Positions 1 to 12,827 of a DNA stretch of 64,000 nt are shown in pieces; within the stretch, counting starts at the first letter, position 1; every line of letters begins with the position of its first letter. Origin of the DNA: Hyphomicrobium sp. (GTDB lineage: Bacteria > Pseudomonadota > Alphaproteobacteria > Rhizobiales > Hyphomicrobiaceae); contig JAFWGI010000016.1 in NCBI GenBank assembly GCA_017512425.1, forward strand, positions 248,001-312,000, in the 5' to 3' direction. Under the pieces are notes generated by a model. It was not told the origin of the DNA, searched no databases, and saw nothing but the letters and a program-made list of their open reading frames with translations. The position numbers and the translations under genes are program-made.

Positions 1-267
1 TTCGAACGCGATGCGTCCAAGATCGCGCTCGTGCATCTGGTTGCGCGACTGATTGCCGGAAAATTCCGTCTCCTAGATACACAATTCACGACAGATCATC
101 TCAAGCAGTTCGGCACGATAGAATTGGAGCGTGACGCGTTCCAGGACGAGCTCGAACATGCGCTCTCAGGCACGGCCGACTTCCACACGTTGCAGCGAGA
201 TGTCAGCGGTGCCGACGCCGTCGCAATCATCGCGGAGGCGATGCGCGCGAAAGGCCAAAACGCGTAA
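1..267 (+). CDS. aat: Leucyl/phenylalanyl-tRNA--protein transferase, C-terminal part
   Basis: The reading frame is open from the first base, so the gene starts upstream of the window and only the last 88 residues are seen. The piece matches the C-terminus of Aat: a [14 protein letters not shown] helix, then [17 protein letters not shown] and a helical tail. Aat transfers Leu or Phe from tRNA to N-terminal Arg/Lys of proteins and so marks them for ClpAP (N-degron pathway) in the cytoplasm. The family motifs are clear; function is from family knowledge. The stop is TAA at 265-267. No obvious continuation of an operon follows. Confidence 0.88.
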   Translation, partial: FERDASKIALVHLVARLIAGKFRLLDTQFTTDHLKQFGTIELERDAFQDELEHALSGTADFHTLQRDVSGADAVAIIAEAMRAKGQNA

Positions 268-444
268 AGGCAAGCACGCGTCTTGCCGCCAATCGACAGC
301 TTGAACCGCTGCACCGCGCCTGTTCCCGGCGGAACAGCGGGACGCATGATCTCCTGACACTGTTGGACGATCGGGCGGCTTTTGTGCCGCTGCGAAACGA
401 GGGCCAAGCCCTCACTGTCCAACACCGATACGGAGACGCCATAT

Positions 445-705
445 ATGCCGAAAATTTCCCACGCCCTCGCCGCGACTGCGGCGGTCGTCATGCTTGCGGC
501 TGGAGCTTCCGGCGCAATGGCTGGCGGCAAGCATTCTAATCATCATGGAATGGGTCTGAAGTTCCATTCGTTTCATCATCATCACCGGCCGCTCATTCGC
601 CTCTCAATTGGCGGCGGCGGTTGCGGCTATCTCTACGATCGCTGGATGTACACCGGCCGGTTCTATTGGAAGAGCCAGTATTATCAGTGCAAAGGCTGGT
701 GGTGA
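445..705 (+). CDS. Small secreted His/Gly-rich protein
   Basis: An 86-residue protein starting MPKISHALAATAAVVMLAAG. The first ~27 residues form a signal peptide ending near GAMAGG. The mature part is rich in His (HSNHH, HSFHHHH), then a Gly run and an aromatic tail with two Cys (GGCGYLYDRW and YQCKGWW). The His clusters could bind metal, but this is inference. The longer frame upstream adds a non-hydrophobic lead, so the ATG at 445 was chosen because it puts the signal peptide at the N-terminus. It stands alone, followed by a hairpin terminator. No family is recognised. Confidence 0.6.
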   Translation: MPKISHALAATAAVVMLAAGASGAMAGGKHSNHHGMGLKFHSFHHHHRPLIRLSIGGGGCGYLYDRWMYTGRFYWKSQYYQCKGWW

Positions 706-742
706 TCGCACACGCGAATGTAATAGCCGAACGTGATAACCA

Positions 743-773
743 AACAACCGCGAACGCCGTGTTCGCGGTTGTT
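743..773 (+). terminator. Hairpin terminator after the His-rich protein gene
   Basis: A 13-bp perfect stem (AACAACCGCGAAC, 743-755, against 761-773) with a 5-base loop lies 38 bases after the stop at 705. The 3' side ends in a weak T-rich stretch. It separates this gene from the next small secreted protein gene. Confidence 0.6.
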
Positions 774-965
774 CTGTTAATCCGTAATACTCCTTGCCGT
801 GCAACATCTCGCAATCGCGTAAAGCTAAGCGTCGTTAGCTCATCACAATTCGGCATAACTCTCTCGGAACTCTTTGGGTTGATTACGCGTTCCGTTCGCG
901 TCAAAGTCTTGGTTCCCCACGCGCGGCGACCAAGGTATGGCCGCCGAGAGTTTACGGAGTTCCAA

Positions 966-1319
966 ATGAAAAAGTTCCTTACGCTATTTGCCGTTGTATT
1001 GTTTTCAGCGATGGCGCTTGTAACAAGCGCTAAGGATGCGGACGCGCGACGCTACGGACATAGAGGCGGCGGCGCCTTTGCAGCTGCGATCCTTGGCACT
1101 GCTCTGCTCTATGGTATCAGCAGGCATCATAACCGCCGCTATTATGGCTATGGACATCGCCGCTATTATGGCTATGGACACCGCCGCTATTATGGCTATG
1201 GGCACCGACACTACGGCTATGGTGGTTTTAACCGTCATGGAGGCTTTGGCCGGCAGCACGGACGACGCCATGGTGGGTTCGGTCGCGGACACGGCGGACC
1301 GAAGTTCGGAGCCTGGTAG
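966..1319 (+). CDS. Secreted Tyr/Gly/His/Arg-rich repeat protein
   Basis: A 117-residue protein with signal peptide MKKFLTLFAVVLFSAMALVTSA. The ATG at 966 is preceded by CGGAG at 956-960. A hydrophobic stretch (AFAAAILGTALLYGI) follows, then three near-identical copies of an 8-residue unit of the RRYYGYGH type, and a Gly/His/Arg tail. Low-complexity secreted proteins of this kind are common in Hyphomicrobiales and are mostly uncharacterised. The longer in-frame extension upstream (to 621) has no coding character and is rejected. It is monocistronic, with a terminator directly after it. Confidence 0.62.
   Translation: MKKFLTLFAVVLFSAMALVTSAKDADARRYGHRGGGAFAAAILGTALLYGISRHHNRRYYGYGHRRYYGYGHRRYYGYGHRHYGYGGFNRHGGFGRQHGRRHGGFGRGHGGPKFGAW
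1134..1205 (+). repeat. Three tandem 24-bp coding repeats
   Basis: Three in-frame 24-bp units (1134-1157, 1158-1181, 1182-1205), almost identical at DNA level, encode the RRYYGYGH-type repeats. The near identity suggests recent expansion by slippage or unequal recombination. Confidence 0.8.
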
Positions 1320-1342
1320 ACAGCTACACGAGCTTAAACAAC

Positions 1343-1373
1343 AAACGGCGCCACATCACTGTGGCGCCGTTTT
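1343..1373. terminator. Bidirectional terminator between repeat-protein gene and guaA
   Basis: A 13-bp stem (1343-1355 with 1360-1372) and 4-base loop TCAC. A-run on the left and T-run on the right mean it can end transcription of both convergent genes (stops at 1319 and 1394). Confidence 0.85.
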
Positions 1374-1393
1374 CAATTCATGCATGTCGCGCG

Positions 1394-2941
1394 CTATTCC
1401 CACTCGATTGTGCCGGGCGGCTTTGACGTCGCGTCGTAGACCACGCGATTAATCCCGCGCACCTCGTTGATGATCCGCGTCGCCGCGCGCCCCAGGAAAC
1501 CCATATCGAACGGAAAGAAGTCGGCGGTCATACCGTCCACCGACGTTACCGCGCGCAACGCTAGAACGTGGTCATACGTCCGGCCATCGCCCATCACGCC
1601 AACCGTGCGCACCGGCAACAGCACCGCGAACGCCTGCCAAATGGCGTCATACAAACCGGCGTTGCGAATTTCTTCGAGATAGATCGCGTCTGCCTTGCGC
1701 AGAATATCGAGCTTCTCCGGCGTGATCTCACCGGGAATGCGGATCGCAAGACCCGGGCCAGGAAACGGATGACGGCCGACGAATGCGTCGGGCAAGCCAA
1801 GCTCGCGGCCAAGCGCCCGCACCTCATCCTTGAACAATTCGCGCAGCGGCTCGACGAGCTTCATATTCATACGTTCCGGCAAGCCGCCGACGTTATGATG
1901 CGACTTGATCGTCACCGACGGCCCGCCGGTAAACGAGACGCTTTCGATGACGTCGGGATAGAGCGTGCCTTGCGCGAGAAACTCCGCGCCGCCGATCTTC
2001 TTTGCCTCAGCCTCGAAGACATCGATGAAGTGCTTGCCAATCGTCTTTCGCTTCGTCTCCGGATCGGAGACGCCAGCGAGCGCATCGAGAAACTGCTTTG
2101 ATGCGTCGACGTGAACGAGCGGAATGTTGTAGTGATCGCGAAACAGCCCGACGACCTGCTCGGCTTCGGCTTGCCGCATCAAACCGTGATCGACGAAGAC
2201 ACAAGTGAGCTGATCACCGATTGCCTCATGAATGAGAACAGCCGCGACCGCGCTATCAACGCCGCCCGACAGCCCGCATATCACGCGCCCTTTGCCGACC
2301 TGCGCACGGATCTTCGAAATCATCTCGCGGCGGTAGGCCGCCATCGTCCAATCGGACTTCAATCCGGCGATGCGATGTACGAAGTTCGACAGCAGCTTCG
2401 CGCCATCCGGCGTGTGCACGACTTCGGGATGGAATTGTACGGCGTAAAAGCGGCGCGCTTCATCGGCGACGGCCGCGAGCGGTGCATTCGGCGACGTCGC
2501 GATGACCTCAAAACCGTCCGGTAATTTCGTGACGCGGTCGCCATGGCTCATCCACACCTGATGCTCGCCGCCGCTATCCCATACGCCGTCGAACAAGGGG
2601 CTGCGGGTTTTGACGCTGACGAACGCGCGGCCGAATTCGCGGTGATGGCCGCTCTCAACCTTGCCGCCCAATTGTTCGGCCATCGTCTGTTGGCCGTAGC
2701 AAATGCCGAGCACCGGAATTCCGGCGTTGAAGACGGCCTGCGGCGCACGCGGACTGCCCGATTCCGTTACCGATGCGGGCCCGCCTGACAGGATCACGGC
2801 CTTCGGCTTCAGCTTTGCGAACGCAGCGTCCGCGGATTGGAAAGGATGAATTTCGCAATAGACGCCAGCTTCGCGAATGCGGCGCGCGATGAGCTGCGTG
2901 ACCTGGCTGCCGAAGTCGATAATCAGGATGCTGTCTGTCAT
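1394..2941 (-). CDS. guaA: GMP synthase (glutamine-hydrolysing)
   Basis: 515 residues, the usual GuaA length. It amidates XMP to GMP using glutamine and ATP in the cytoplasm. The N-terminal class I glutamine amidotransferase domain has the GICYGQQ nucleophile elbow (Cys81) and the HPEVVH triad motif near residue 170. The ATP-pyrophosphatase domain has the P-loop [11 protein letters not shown] near residue 225, and the C-terminal dimerisation domain has [15 protein letters not shown] and ends in EWE. The gene is convergent with the small secreted protein gene. guaB lies nearby on the same strand but not in the same operon. Confidence 0.97.
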   Translation of the reverse strand: MTDSILIIDFGSQVTQLIARRIREAGVYCEIHPFQSADAAFAKLKPKAVILSGGPASVTESGSPRAPQAVFNAGIPVLGICYGQQTMAEQLGGKVESGHHREFGRAFVSVKTRSPLFDGVWDSGGEHQVWMSHGDRVTKLPDGFEVIATSPNAPLAAVADEARRFYAVQFHPEVVHTPDGAKLLSNFVHRIAGLKSDWTMAAYRREMISKIRAQVGKGRVICGLSGGVDSAVAAVLIHEAIGDQLTCVFVDHGLMRQAEAEQVVGLFRDHYNIPLVHVDASKQFLDALAGVSDPETKRKTIGKHFIDVFEAEAKKIGGAEFLAQGTLYPDVIESVSFTGGPSVTIKSHHNVGGLPERMNMKLVEPLRELFKDEVRALGRELGLPDAFVGRHPFPGPGLAIRIPGEITPEKLDILRKADAIYLEEIRNAGLYDAIWQAFAVLLPVRTVGVMGDGRTYDHVLALRAVTSVDGMTADFFPFDMGFLGRAATRIINEVRGINRVVYDATSKPPGTIEWE

Positions 2942-3040
2942 TCTTCAAAGCCGGTTGGCGCTGCCACAGCAGGCGGTGTGATGGATAGACGGATAGAACA
3001 TCGCCGCCCGGAAGCGTCAAGCGCGCGCCACGCCGCGGTA

Positions 3041-5041
3041 TCAAGGGAGGCTGGGAAACTCAACGAAACGCCGCAAATACTCGGCGCCAAAGCGGTTCAC
3101 ATGACCGCCGTTCTTGTACAGCATCGTGCCGTCCGCAATTGGCGCGCAGCGCGTCTGCTGGCACATGTAGTCGTACGGCAACGATACCGATACGCCGGGC
3201 AGCGCTGCCGCGACGCGCTTCAAAGCTGCATTCGAACGCTGCAACTGCGCCATCGCATCCTCGCGCGACATTCCGCATGCTGCGGCGTCTGACGCAACGC
3301 GCGCACCCGCAACGATGCAACGCACCGGAAGCGTTCCATAAGTCGGGATCTGGCCGATCAGCAGCACTTGAACGCCGCGCTTGGTAAAAACTTCAAGCGT
3401 CTCCTGCAAAACTTTGTCGAAGCGCGGCGACGGTGCGGCGGTCTCGCGGGCCGATGCTTCGCGCGAACCGTCATCCGCAGAACCGGGGTTTTCTAAGAGC
3501 CAAAGCCACTTTTCCCAATAGCTTGAGATTACCGCGAGCTTCAGTTTCGGATTGGCTTCGACAAACTTCTCGGCGTTCTTCTGGTAGAGGCCGCACTCTC
3601 GCGCCTTTGCCTGCGGCTTTGCGGGAATGTCGATCCCAAACAACAGCGCGCACCCGCCGTTCGTTACCTGACGGAAGGCGAACTGCCTTTCCTCGGCAAA
3701 CATTGCGACCAGCGGCGTCCAGTGATCCGACATCGAGTCGCCAAACAGCGCGACGTCATAGCTTTCGCCCGCCTTCTTCTTGCGACCGAAGGTACACGCC
3801 TCGTCGTTCTTGAAAATATTCTGATGATCGTCGCACCAGCGCCGCACGGGGTTGCCGGCAACCATCTGCTCGAGAATGGTCTGCACGTTGGCGTCGTAGC
3901 GTTGCGGCAAGCCTTTAAGCACCTTCAGCCCCATCGCGACACCAATGATGCCGACCACACCGGCGAGAGCTCCCACGGCGAACCGTTTGTCGGACGCCGT
4001 CAACGCGTGCGCGCCATGAGGCTCATGCCGCTGGCGGAACGGCTGCTCGACGAAACGCCAAGACGCAACCGCGAGCACAAACGACGCTGCCACCACGGCT
4101 GCGGCCTCGGTGGCATCCAGCGGCCGCTCGAGCGCATAATTCCATAACGCGATCAGCGGCCAATGCCAAAGATACAGCGAGTACGAAATCAAGCCACAGA
4201 ACACCATCGGCCGCAAAGCAAGCATTTGCGATACGAAAGTCGTCTGATGCAATCCGGCTGCAATGATCGCGGCCGTCCCAAGCACCGCCGGCGCCGCGCC
4301 GACGCCTGGAAAATGCGCGTCCGGCGACAGAGTGGCGAAGCTCGCGCCAATCGCCGTAAGACCAGAAATTGAAAGGACCGTGGCGACGCCCTTCGAGAGC
4401 GTCAGCCGCGCGCCGCCGAGCGCGACCAGCGCACCAGCTAGAAGCTCCCAAGCGCGCGTCGGCAACTGGAAGAACGCGTACTCAGAATCTTTGACGAGCG
4501 TCACTTCGGCGTAGACCAGCGACGCAAGCGCAATACCAACGGCAAGCGCGATCAACACGCCGCGCGACAGTCGCGGCAAGAGTACCATCAGCAGCAACGG
4601 CCAGGTCAGATAGAACTGATCTTCGACCGACAACGACCAGGTATGCAGCAACGGCTTTTCGAGCGACGGCGCGCTGAAATACCCGCCCGTTTTGTAGAAG
4701 AAGATGTTCGCATACATCAGGATCGCGGAGAGCAGGCTACGCCCAAAATAGAGATACGCATCCGGCAGCAAAATGAAGCCTGCGAGGATCGCGACTGCAA
4801 AGAAGCAAACCAGCGCTGCCGGCAGCAGGCGCCGCGCTCGCCTGACGAAAAACGTCGGCACTGAAAACGAGCCGTCTGCCATCTCGGCGGCGATGGAGCG
4901 CGTGATCAAAAAACCCGAAATGACGAAGAACACGTCGACGCCAGCGAAACCGCCCGGCAACGTCCACGGCAGTGCGTGATAGGCAACGACCGCCAAAATC
5001 GCGACCGCACGCAATCCATCCACGAATGGCAAATAGGTCAT
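3041..5041 (-). CDS. OafA/YrhL-type acyltransferase with C-terminal SGNH domain
   Basis: About 666 residues. Residues ~1-350 are an acyltransferase-3 membrane domain with ~10 helices: FVDGLRAVAILAVVAYHA holds the catalytic His, followed by GGFAGVDVFFVISGFLI and HTWSLSVEDQFYL. The C-terminal half is a periplasmic SGNH hydrolase-like domain (ALFGDSMSDHW for Ser, NGG for Asn, HVNRFGAEYL near the end for His). Such proteins O-acetylate cell-surface polysaccharides; the substrate is unknown. The start MTYLPFVDGL (5041) fits the family. A GTG at 5137 would add 32 poor residues and overlap tspO, so it is less likely. Confidence 0.88.
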   Translation of the reverse strand: MTYLPFVDGLRAVAILAVVAYHALPWTLPGGFAGVDVFFVISGFLITRSIAAEMADGSFSVPTFFVRRARRLLPAALVCFFAVAILAGFILLPDAYLYFGRSLLSAILMYANIFFYKTGGYFSAPSLEKPLLHTWSLSVEDQFYLTWPLLLMVLLPRLSRGVLIALAVGIALASLVYAEVTLVKDSEYAFFQLPTRAWELLAGALVALGGARLTLSKGVATVLSISGLTAIGASFATLSPDAHFPGVGAAPAVLGTAAIIAAGLHQTTFVSQMLALRPMVFCGLISYSLYLWHWPLIALWNYALERPLDATEAAAVVAASFVLAVASWRFVEQPFRQRHEPHGAHALTASDKRFAVGALAGVVGIIGVAMGLKVLKGLPQRYDANVQTILEQMVAGNPVRRWCDDHQNIFKNDEACTFGRKKKAGESYDVALFGDSMSDHWTPLVAMFAEERQFAFRQVTNGGCALLFGIDIPAKPQAKARECGLYQKNAEKFVEANPKLKLAVISSYWEKWLWLLENPGSADDGSREASARETAAPSPRFDKVLQETLEVFTKRGVQVLLIGQIPTYGTLPVRCIVAGARVASDAAACGMSREDAMAQLQRSNAALKRVAAALPGVSVSLPYDYMCQQTRCAPIADGTMLYKNGGHVNRFGAEYLRRFVEFPSLP

Positions 5042-5121
5042 CGGATTTCGGTTACCGTCGCGCGTGAACGTTTTCCCCGCCGGACTTGAAACGCGTTGCT
5101 GCGCGCAAGTCAACAGGCGCT

Positions 5122-5571
5122 TCAATTCAGCCGCCACACCTCAAAGTTGAGCGCCGCGGCAAACGAAACCCAAGCCAAGTAAGGCACAAAAATGTAGGCG
5201 GCGGTGCGGTCCAAATCCCATGCGGCATAGATGAAAGCAGCCGTGGCAATCCACAAAAAAGCAACATCGACGAGCGCGAGCGTGATGTCGTGGCGACCGA
5301 ACATCAGGTATGACCAGAGCGCGTTGAGCACGAGACCGACCGCCCAAATGATAACGGCCGCGCCTGTACCACCCGCGCGCCACGCCAGCCAGCCGGCAAT
5401 CGCGATCATCAGGTAAAGCACTGTCCACGCGACCGGGAATAGCCAATCCGGCGGCGTCCACGACGGCTTGTTGAGGCTCGCATACCATGCGCCCGGAGAA
5501 AACAGCGCGCCGGTCGATGCGGCAGCGAAGACGAGCGCGATAAACGGGATCAGAGACAAATATCGGGTCAT
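5122..5571 (-). CDS. tspO: TspO/MBR family tryptophan-rich sensory protein
   Basis: 149 residues with five predicted membrane helices and the family signature: WYASLNKPSWTPPDWLFPVAWTVLY near the N-terminus, then ALWSYLMFGRHD and the C-terminal YLAWVSFAAALNFEVWRLN. TspO proteins bind tetrapyrroles and related ligands and in photosynthetic and root-associated bacteria modulate tetrapyrrole export or stress responses. Which ligand is used here cannot be told. The acyltransferase gene follows on the same strand 80 bases downstream, so the two may be cotranscribed. Confidence 0.9.
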   Translation of the reverse strand: MTRYLSLIPFIALVFAAASTGALFSPGAWYASLNKPSWTPPDWLFPVAWTVLYLMIAIAGWLAWRAGGTGAAVIIWAVGLVLNALWSYLMFGRHDITLALVDVAFLWIATAAFIYAAWDLDRTAAYIFVPYLAWVSFAAALNFEVWRLN

Positions 5572-5698
5572 CGCAGCAGTCGTTTCCTTCGCAATCCGTT
5601 TCTCGGCCGATCAGTATCGCTGAGCAAAACCGCTCAAGCAAATGACAACGCGACTCATCTTAAATGACGGGGATAAGTCATTTACGATAACGGCGACG

Positions 5699-6991
5699 CT
5701 AGCTCGTGCGTTCCAAAATCGCGATGAAGAAGCCGTCAGTGTCGTGCTGCAGCGGCGTCAGCACGAGATGCTCTGCACTGCCATCCGCTGATTGCGGCGG
5801 CTCGCCGCCCAACGTTGCGCGCCAGACATCGCCGTAAGGCACGATGCGGAAATCCGGATGAGCGGCAAGACACGCCGCGATCTGGTCGCCGTTCTCCTCG
5901 GGCAAAATCGAGCACGTGACGTAGACCAGCCGCCCGCCACGTTTCACCATTTGCACAGCGCGCGCGAGCACGGCCTGCTGATCTTTCAATCGCTCGCCGA
6001 GCGCGTGCGGACGCAGGCGCCATTTCGCGTCTGGACGCCGCCGCCACGTTCCAGCCCCCGTGCACGGCGCATCGACGAGCACGCAATCGAATTTACCGGC
6101 AAGCTGATCGAGTGCCTTCTCGTCACCGGCTTTGAGAATTTGCACGTTGCGCACGCCTGCGCGCCGGATGCGATCGAATATCGGCTTCAGACGATGTTTG
6201 TCGTCATCGTAGGCGTAGATTTGCCCGGTGTTTTGCATAGCCGCGCCGAGCGCCAGCGTCTTGCCACCGGCGCCTGCACAGAGATCGAGCACCTGCATGC
6301 GCGGACCGGCGCCGGTCAACGCGGCAACGATCTGACTGCCTTCGTCCTGGATTTCGCACCAACCGGCTTGAAACGCCGCTTCAGCTTCGAGGTTCGGGGT
6401 GCGCGCATCACCGACTGGCGCCGGCACACGAATGCCGACGGGCGAAAACTTTGTTTCGACTGCGCCAAAGTCGGCGAGCGCCTTCAAGGCTTTTTCGCGC
6501 GTCGCCTTCAGCGTGTTGACGCGAATATCGGCCGGCGCGCGGCGGGCGAGCGCGCGGCCCTCGTCCGCCGCCCTGTCGCCAAACGCACGCTCAAAGGACG
6601 GATGCAGCCACTCGGGATAATCGCCGGCGACGTGCGGCGGCGCGCCGTCAAGGCTGAACGCGTCGAGCCTGGCCGCCTCGTCATCCGATAGCGCGTCGGG
6701 AGCGTGGTCGGCGCCGGTGCACATCGCGGAAATCTCGGCGACGCTCAATCCGCGTTGGCGGAGCGCGCCGAGCACAAGCGCGCGCGGCGCATCCGAACCA
6801 AGCACATGTGCCGAAGACGCCTTGTGGCGCAGCGCATCGTAGACCATGTGCCCGATCGCATTGCGGTCGCCCGATCCCGCAAAGCGGTGCGCCTTGCCCC
6901 AGCTCTGCAGTTCCAGCGATACAGGCTGATGCCGATGCAAAATCGGATCGAGAATTTCAATCGCCGCGGCGACGCGTGCTCCGGGTCTCAT
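5699..6991 (-). CDS. RsmB-like rRNA (cytosine-5)-methyltransferase
   Basis: 430 residues of the NOL1/NOP2/Sun family. An N-terminal RNA-binding NusB-like region is followed by a Rossmann methyltransferase domain: VLDLCAGAGGKTLALG is the SAM-binding motif, LVDAPCTGAGTWRRRPD carries the motif IV cysteine, and YVTCSILPEENGDQI carries the motif VI catalytic cysteine. It methylates cytosine in rRNA, probably of the RsmB type, but exact site specificity is inference. A MAPEG gene lies directly upstream with a 3-base gap, suggesting cotranscription. Confidence 0.9.
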   Translation of the reverse strand: MRPGARVAAAIEILDPILHRHQPVSLELQSWGKAHRFAGSGDRNAIGHMVYDALRHKASSAHVLGSDAPRALVLGALRQRGLSVAEISAMCTGADHAPDALSDDEAARLDAFSLDGAPPHVAGDYPEWLHPSFERAFGDRAADEGRALARRAPADIRVNTLKATREKALKALADFGAVETKFSPVGIRVPAPVGDARTPNLEAEAAFQAGWCEIQDEGSQIVAALTGAGPRMQVLDLCAGAGGKTLALGAAMQNTGQIYAYDDDKHRLKPIFDRIRRAGVRNVQILKAGDEKALDQLAGKFDCVLVDAPCTGAGTWRRRPDAKWRLRPHALGERLKDQQAVLARAVQMVKRGGRLVYVTCSILPEENGDQIAACLAAHPDFRIVPYGDVWRATLGGEPPQSADGSAEHLVLTPLQHDTDGFFIAILERTS

Positions 6992-6994
6992 CGA

Positions 6995-7408
6995 CTAAAT
7001 CGCGGCGCTCGCGACGTGCAGGAACAGATGCACCCACATGATCGCGAGCACGATAACGCTGACGACGAATGCGCCGAAGCGATGGACGAGTTTGTTGTAC
7101 GTCGCATGCACGAAGGCCTGCACATATCGGAATGCAACGTAGATCCACGCCAGAATGATCATCAATCCATCGTCGCCCTTGGTCAGCATTGCGAACGCGA
7201 CGACGGCGTAGAACAGCAGCGGCAATTCGAGCAGATTGTGATAGGCGTTCGACACCTGCCCCGCGCGATCGCGAAATACCGGCCGGACACCCGGCTCGAA
7301 TTTGATCTCACCCCGCCGCACGGACGCGAAGCGCTCTCTTGCCATCCAGAACGCCATCAGGAACGTCAGCAGCACGAGTGCAAAAACGGGATAGAGAATG
7401 TTGGCCAT
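6995..7408 (-). CDS. MAPEG family membrane protein
   Basis: 137 residues with four membrane segments: an N-terminal helix (MANILYPVFALVLLTFLMAF), a conserved RVSNAYHN-like stretch seen here as AGQVSNAYHNLLELPLLFY, and VHATYNKLVHRFGAFV near the C-terminus. MAPEG proteins include membrane-bound glutathione transferases, but many bacterial members have no known substrate. It lies 24 bases downstream of guaB on the same strand and 3 bases upstream of the rsmB-like gene, so it may be part of a guaB-MAPEG-rsmB transcript. Confidence 0.85.
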   Translation of the reverse strand: MANILYPVFALVLLTFLMAFWMARERFASVRRGEIKFEPGVRPVFRDRAGQVSNAYHNLLELPLLFYAVVAFAMLTKGDDGLMIILAWIYVAFRYVQAFVHATYNKLVHRFGAFVVSVIVLAIMWVHLFLHVASAAI

Positions 7409-7432
7409 GTTACTTTTCTCTTTGTCTGACGA

Positions 7433-9061
<1,629 letters not shown>

Positions 9062-9233
9062 TCAAATGTGCGGATTTCGGTGATTTGAACCGGAGATTTC
9101 AGTCGTTTGCGCGCCAAAGCTGCGACGCGCGCTGCATTCGGCAGTGTCATGCCCCTGTCGTCAGAATCGGCGATTCTCTGAGGCAAGGGGCAGACGACTT
9201 CGCCCCGTAGGTTTCAAGAGCATCTGGAATTGC

Positions 9234-9533
9234 ATGTCGACGCTTTCGTCTGCTGTTGCTTCCCTCGCCGTCGCCGCCGGATTGGCTGGCGTGCTGGCTG
9301 AGATGCCGGGCGGTATTGCGAACCGGCAAGGGCCAGAGTTTCCCCTCGTCGCACTCGCCTGGGCGCAAAGCAAATGCGGCAGCGCGCTGACCGCAAGAGC
9401 CGACACGCCGCGCGTCCACTACGACGATTATATGCGCGTCTCAGCCGACTACGATGAGCGCCTCGCGCGCGATGGCCTCTCGGCGGCCTGCGAACGCGCA
9501 GAGCGCATCGCGCGGAAAGTTAGCGCCAACTAG
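9234..9533 (+). CDS. Hypothetical secreted protein
   Basis: 99 residues from ATG 9234. The N-terminus MSTLSSAVASLAVAAGLAGVLA is a plausible signal peptide or membrane anchor. The rest is charged, with two Cys (QSKCGSA and SAACERAER) and no recognisable domain. The frame extends to 9144, but the longer version hides the hydrophobic start. It stands alone, divergent from guaB. Function unknown; the reading frame is plausible by GC pattern only. Confidence 0.45.
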   Translation: MSTLSSAVASLAVAAGLAGVLAEMPGGIANRQGPEFPLVALAWAQSKCGSALTARADTPRVHYDDYMRVSADYDERLARDGLSAACERAERIARKVSAN

Positions 9534-11263
<1,730 letters not shown>

Positions 11264-11563
11264 CGACGAAAAGAGACGCGGCGTGGATGACGTGACGGAT
11301 GATGCTGTGCGGCTCGCCGGCGCATCAAAGCAGGAACGTCATCCGCCCGCATCTACATGCGTGCCACGCTTAGATTTTTCGCATGCGATGAACAGTGATC
11401 GCGATTATCGTCGGCGTTCGCTGAGATCGCCACGATGAACGCGCGGTTGCGCTCCCGCCAGTGTGCTGCGCTGCATCACCCAAAACACCTTGAATAGACC
11501 GCTGTGCTCATCGCATAGTTAACGCGGGTCGGCTGAGTTGCGTTTGTAGCGTGGGGGAGTTCG
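11264..11563. other. Intergenic region between gdhA and the ParA-like gene
   Basis: 300 bases with no gene and no clear terminator seen. It marks the left border of an apparent two-gene insert. Confidence 0.4.
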
Positions 11564-12827
11564 ATGATCGAGGCGTTCTGGACCATTTGGCAAAAATTAG
11601 CCGCTCATTTCGGGACGGAAATTGCAGCGTTATTCTTGACGGTACTGACGTCCGCTGTGGTTTGGCCGACGTTGACGTGGCTATGGGGAAAATTGCTCGC
11701 TGCTCGCGACTTCTGGACAAGTCGACGTCGCGCGCTTTCAGCGGTTGCGCAACGACAACATTCTGACGGCGTACGTGAGGGTCAAGGCGTTTGGACGCTC
11801 GCTCCGATATGGCAACCTGAAAACTATAAAAATAACATTCAGGGCGCTCGCATTCTGGCAATCGCCAATCTCAAGGGCGGCGTCGGCAAAACAACCGTTG
11901 CAGCCAACGTGGCGGCGCACTTGGCCCACGACGAGAAGTGGCGCAAGCGCGTGCTGCTGGTAGATCTCGACTACCAAGGCTCGTTGTCATCGATGACTTT
12001 TCCAGATGATCAGAGTTGGCTTCCGCCGAAAGGCGCCGATTCTGTTGCGACGCGCGCTCTAAGCGGCCAGATCGACCCGAGCATGTTCTTGCAGTCATGC
12101 AAAGAAGCGAAGAACGAACCACGCCTCAAAGTCGTAACTGCACATTACGATCTTGCACAGGCCGACAATCGCTTGTTGGTCGAATGGCTTCTGAACAAGC
12201 GGAATCAAGACAGTCGGAATCTTCCGACCAAATTGTCGGATTTGATCCTCGGTCGGGCGTACCACCCGAATGAGATGCGCTATAACTTGGCACGATTGCT
12301 CCACTCGGAGGCCATCAGAGACAACTTTGATCTCATTATCATCGATTGCCCGCCTCGATTGACATCGGGAACAATACAAGCGCTCTGCGCGAGTTCACAT
12401 TTATTAATACCGACCTTATTGGATAAACCATCGGGAGAGTCGGTCGTGTCGTTCTGCGATCAGATTGAAAATATGAAGTCCGCAGGACTTTGCCCGCACC
12501 TAAATTATGTCGGCATCGTAGCGTGCAGGTTCGTAGCAAATACTGTTGGATGGCGGAGAACTGTAACCGAAATTCAAGATCAGTTACATCTGCGGCAGCT
12601 GAAGTGCGGCTTCTCGCCCTTGAGCCTTCATTCCGCAGACGGTCAATATGGTCAACAATTCCGATGACGGCATCGCATACTTTTCGCTACATGGTAGCGA
12701 GTCGGCGGCGAAGGCTAAGGCGGCCATTATGGAGCTAGCAGAGTACGTCGCCGCTCAAGTTGGTGTTCCCAAGACGCCGAACTTCGCTGCCAATCCGCAA
12801 CTCTTGTTTCCGGTTGCCGCAGAATGA
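11564..12827 (+). CDS. Membrane-anchored ParA-like ATPase, probably frameshifted near its end
   Basis: The intact frame 11564-12667 gives 367 residues. Residues ~17-45 contain a membrane helix (EIAALFLTVLTSAVVWPTL). From ~95 a ParA/MinD domain has the deviant Walker A NLKGGVGKTTVAANVAA, LLVDLDYQGSLSS and the Walker B-like LIIIDCPPRL. The last ~15 residues of this frame do not look ParA-like. A different frame from 12624 to 12827 continues with IPQTVNMV and AKAKAAIMELAEYVAAQVG, a normal ParA end, and its TGA overlaps the next start as ATGA. A one-base shift at TTGA (12620-12623) would join them. It is either a real frameshift, a sequencing error or recoding. Confidence 0.72.

Noticed and set aside
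96..530. 144-codon minus-strand ORF overlapping the aat end and the His-rich gene
   Set aside because: It lies antisense to a clear aat C-terminus and its composition is that of a shadow frame.
5661..5684. 8-bp inverted repeat TAAATGAC/GTCATTTA between tspO and the rsmB-like gene
   Set aside because: No T-run and no known regulator, so it could be chance or a weak operator.
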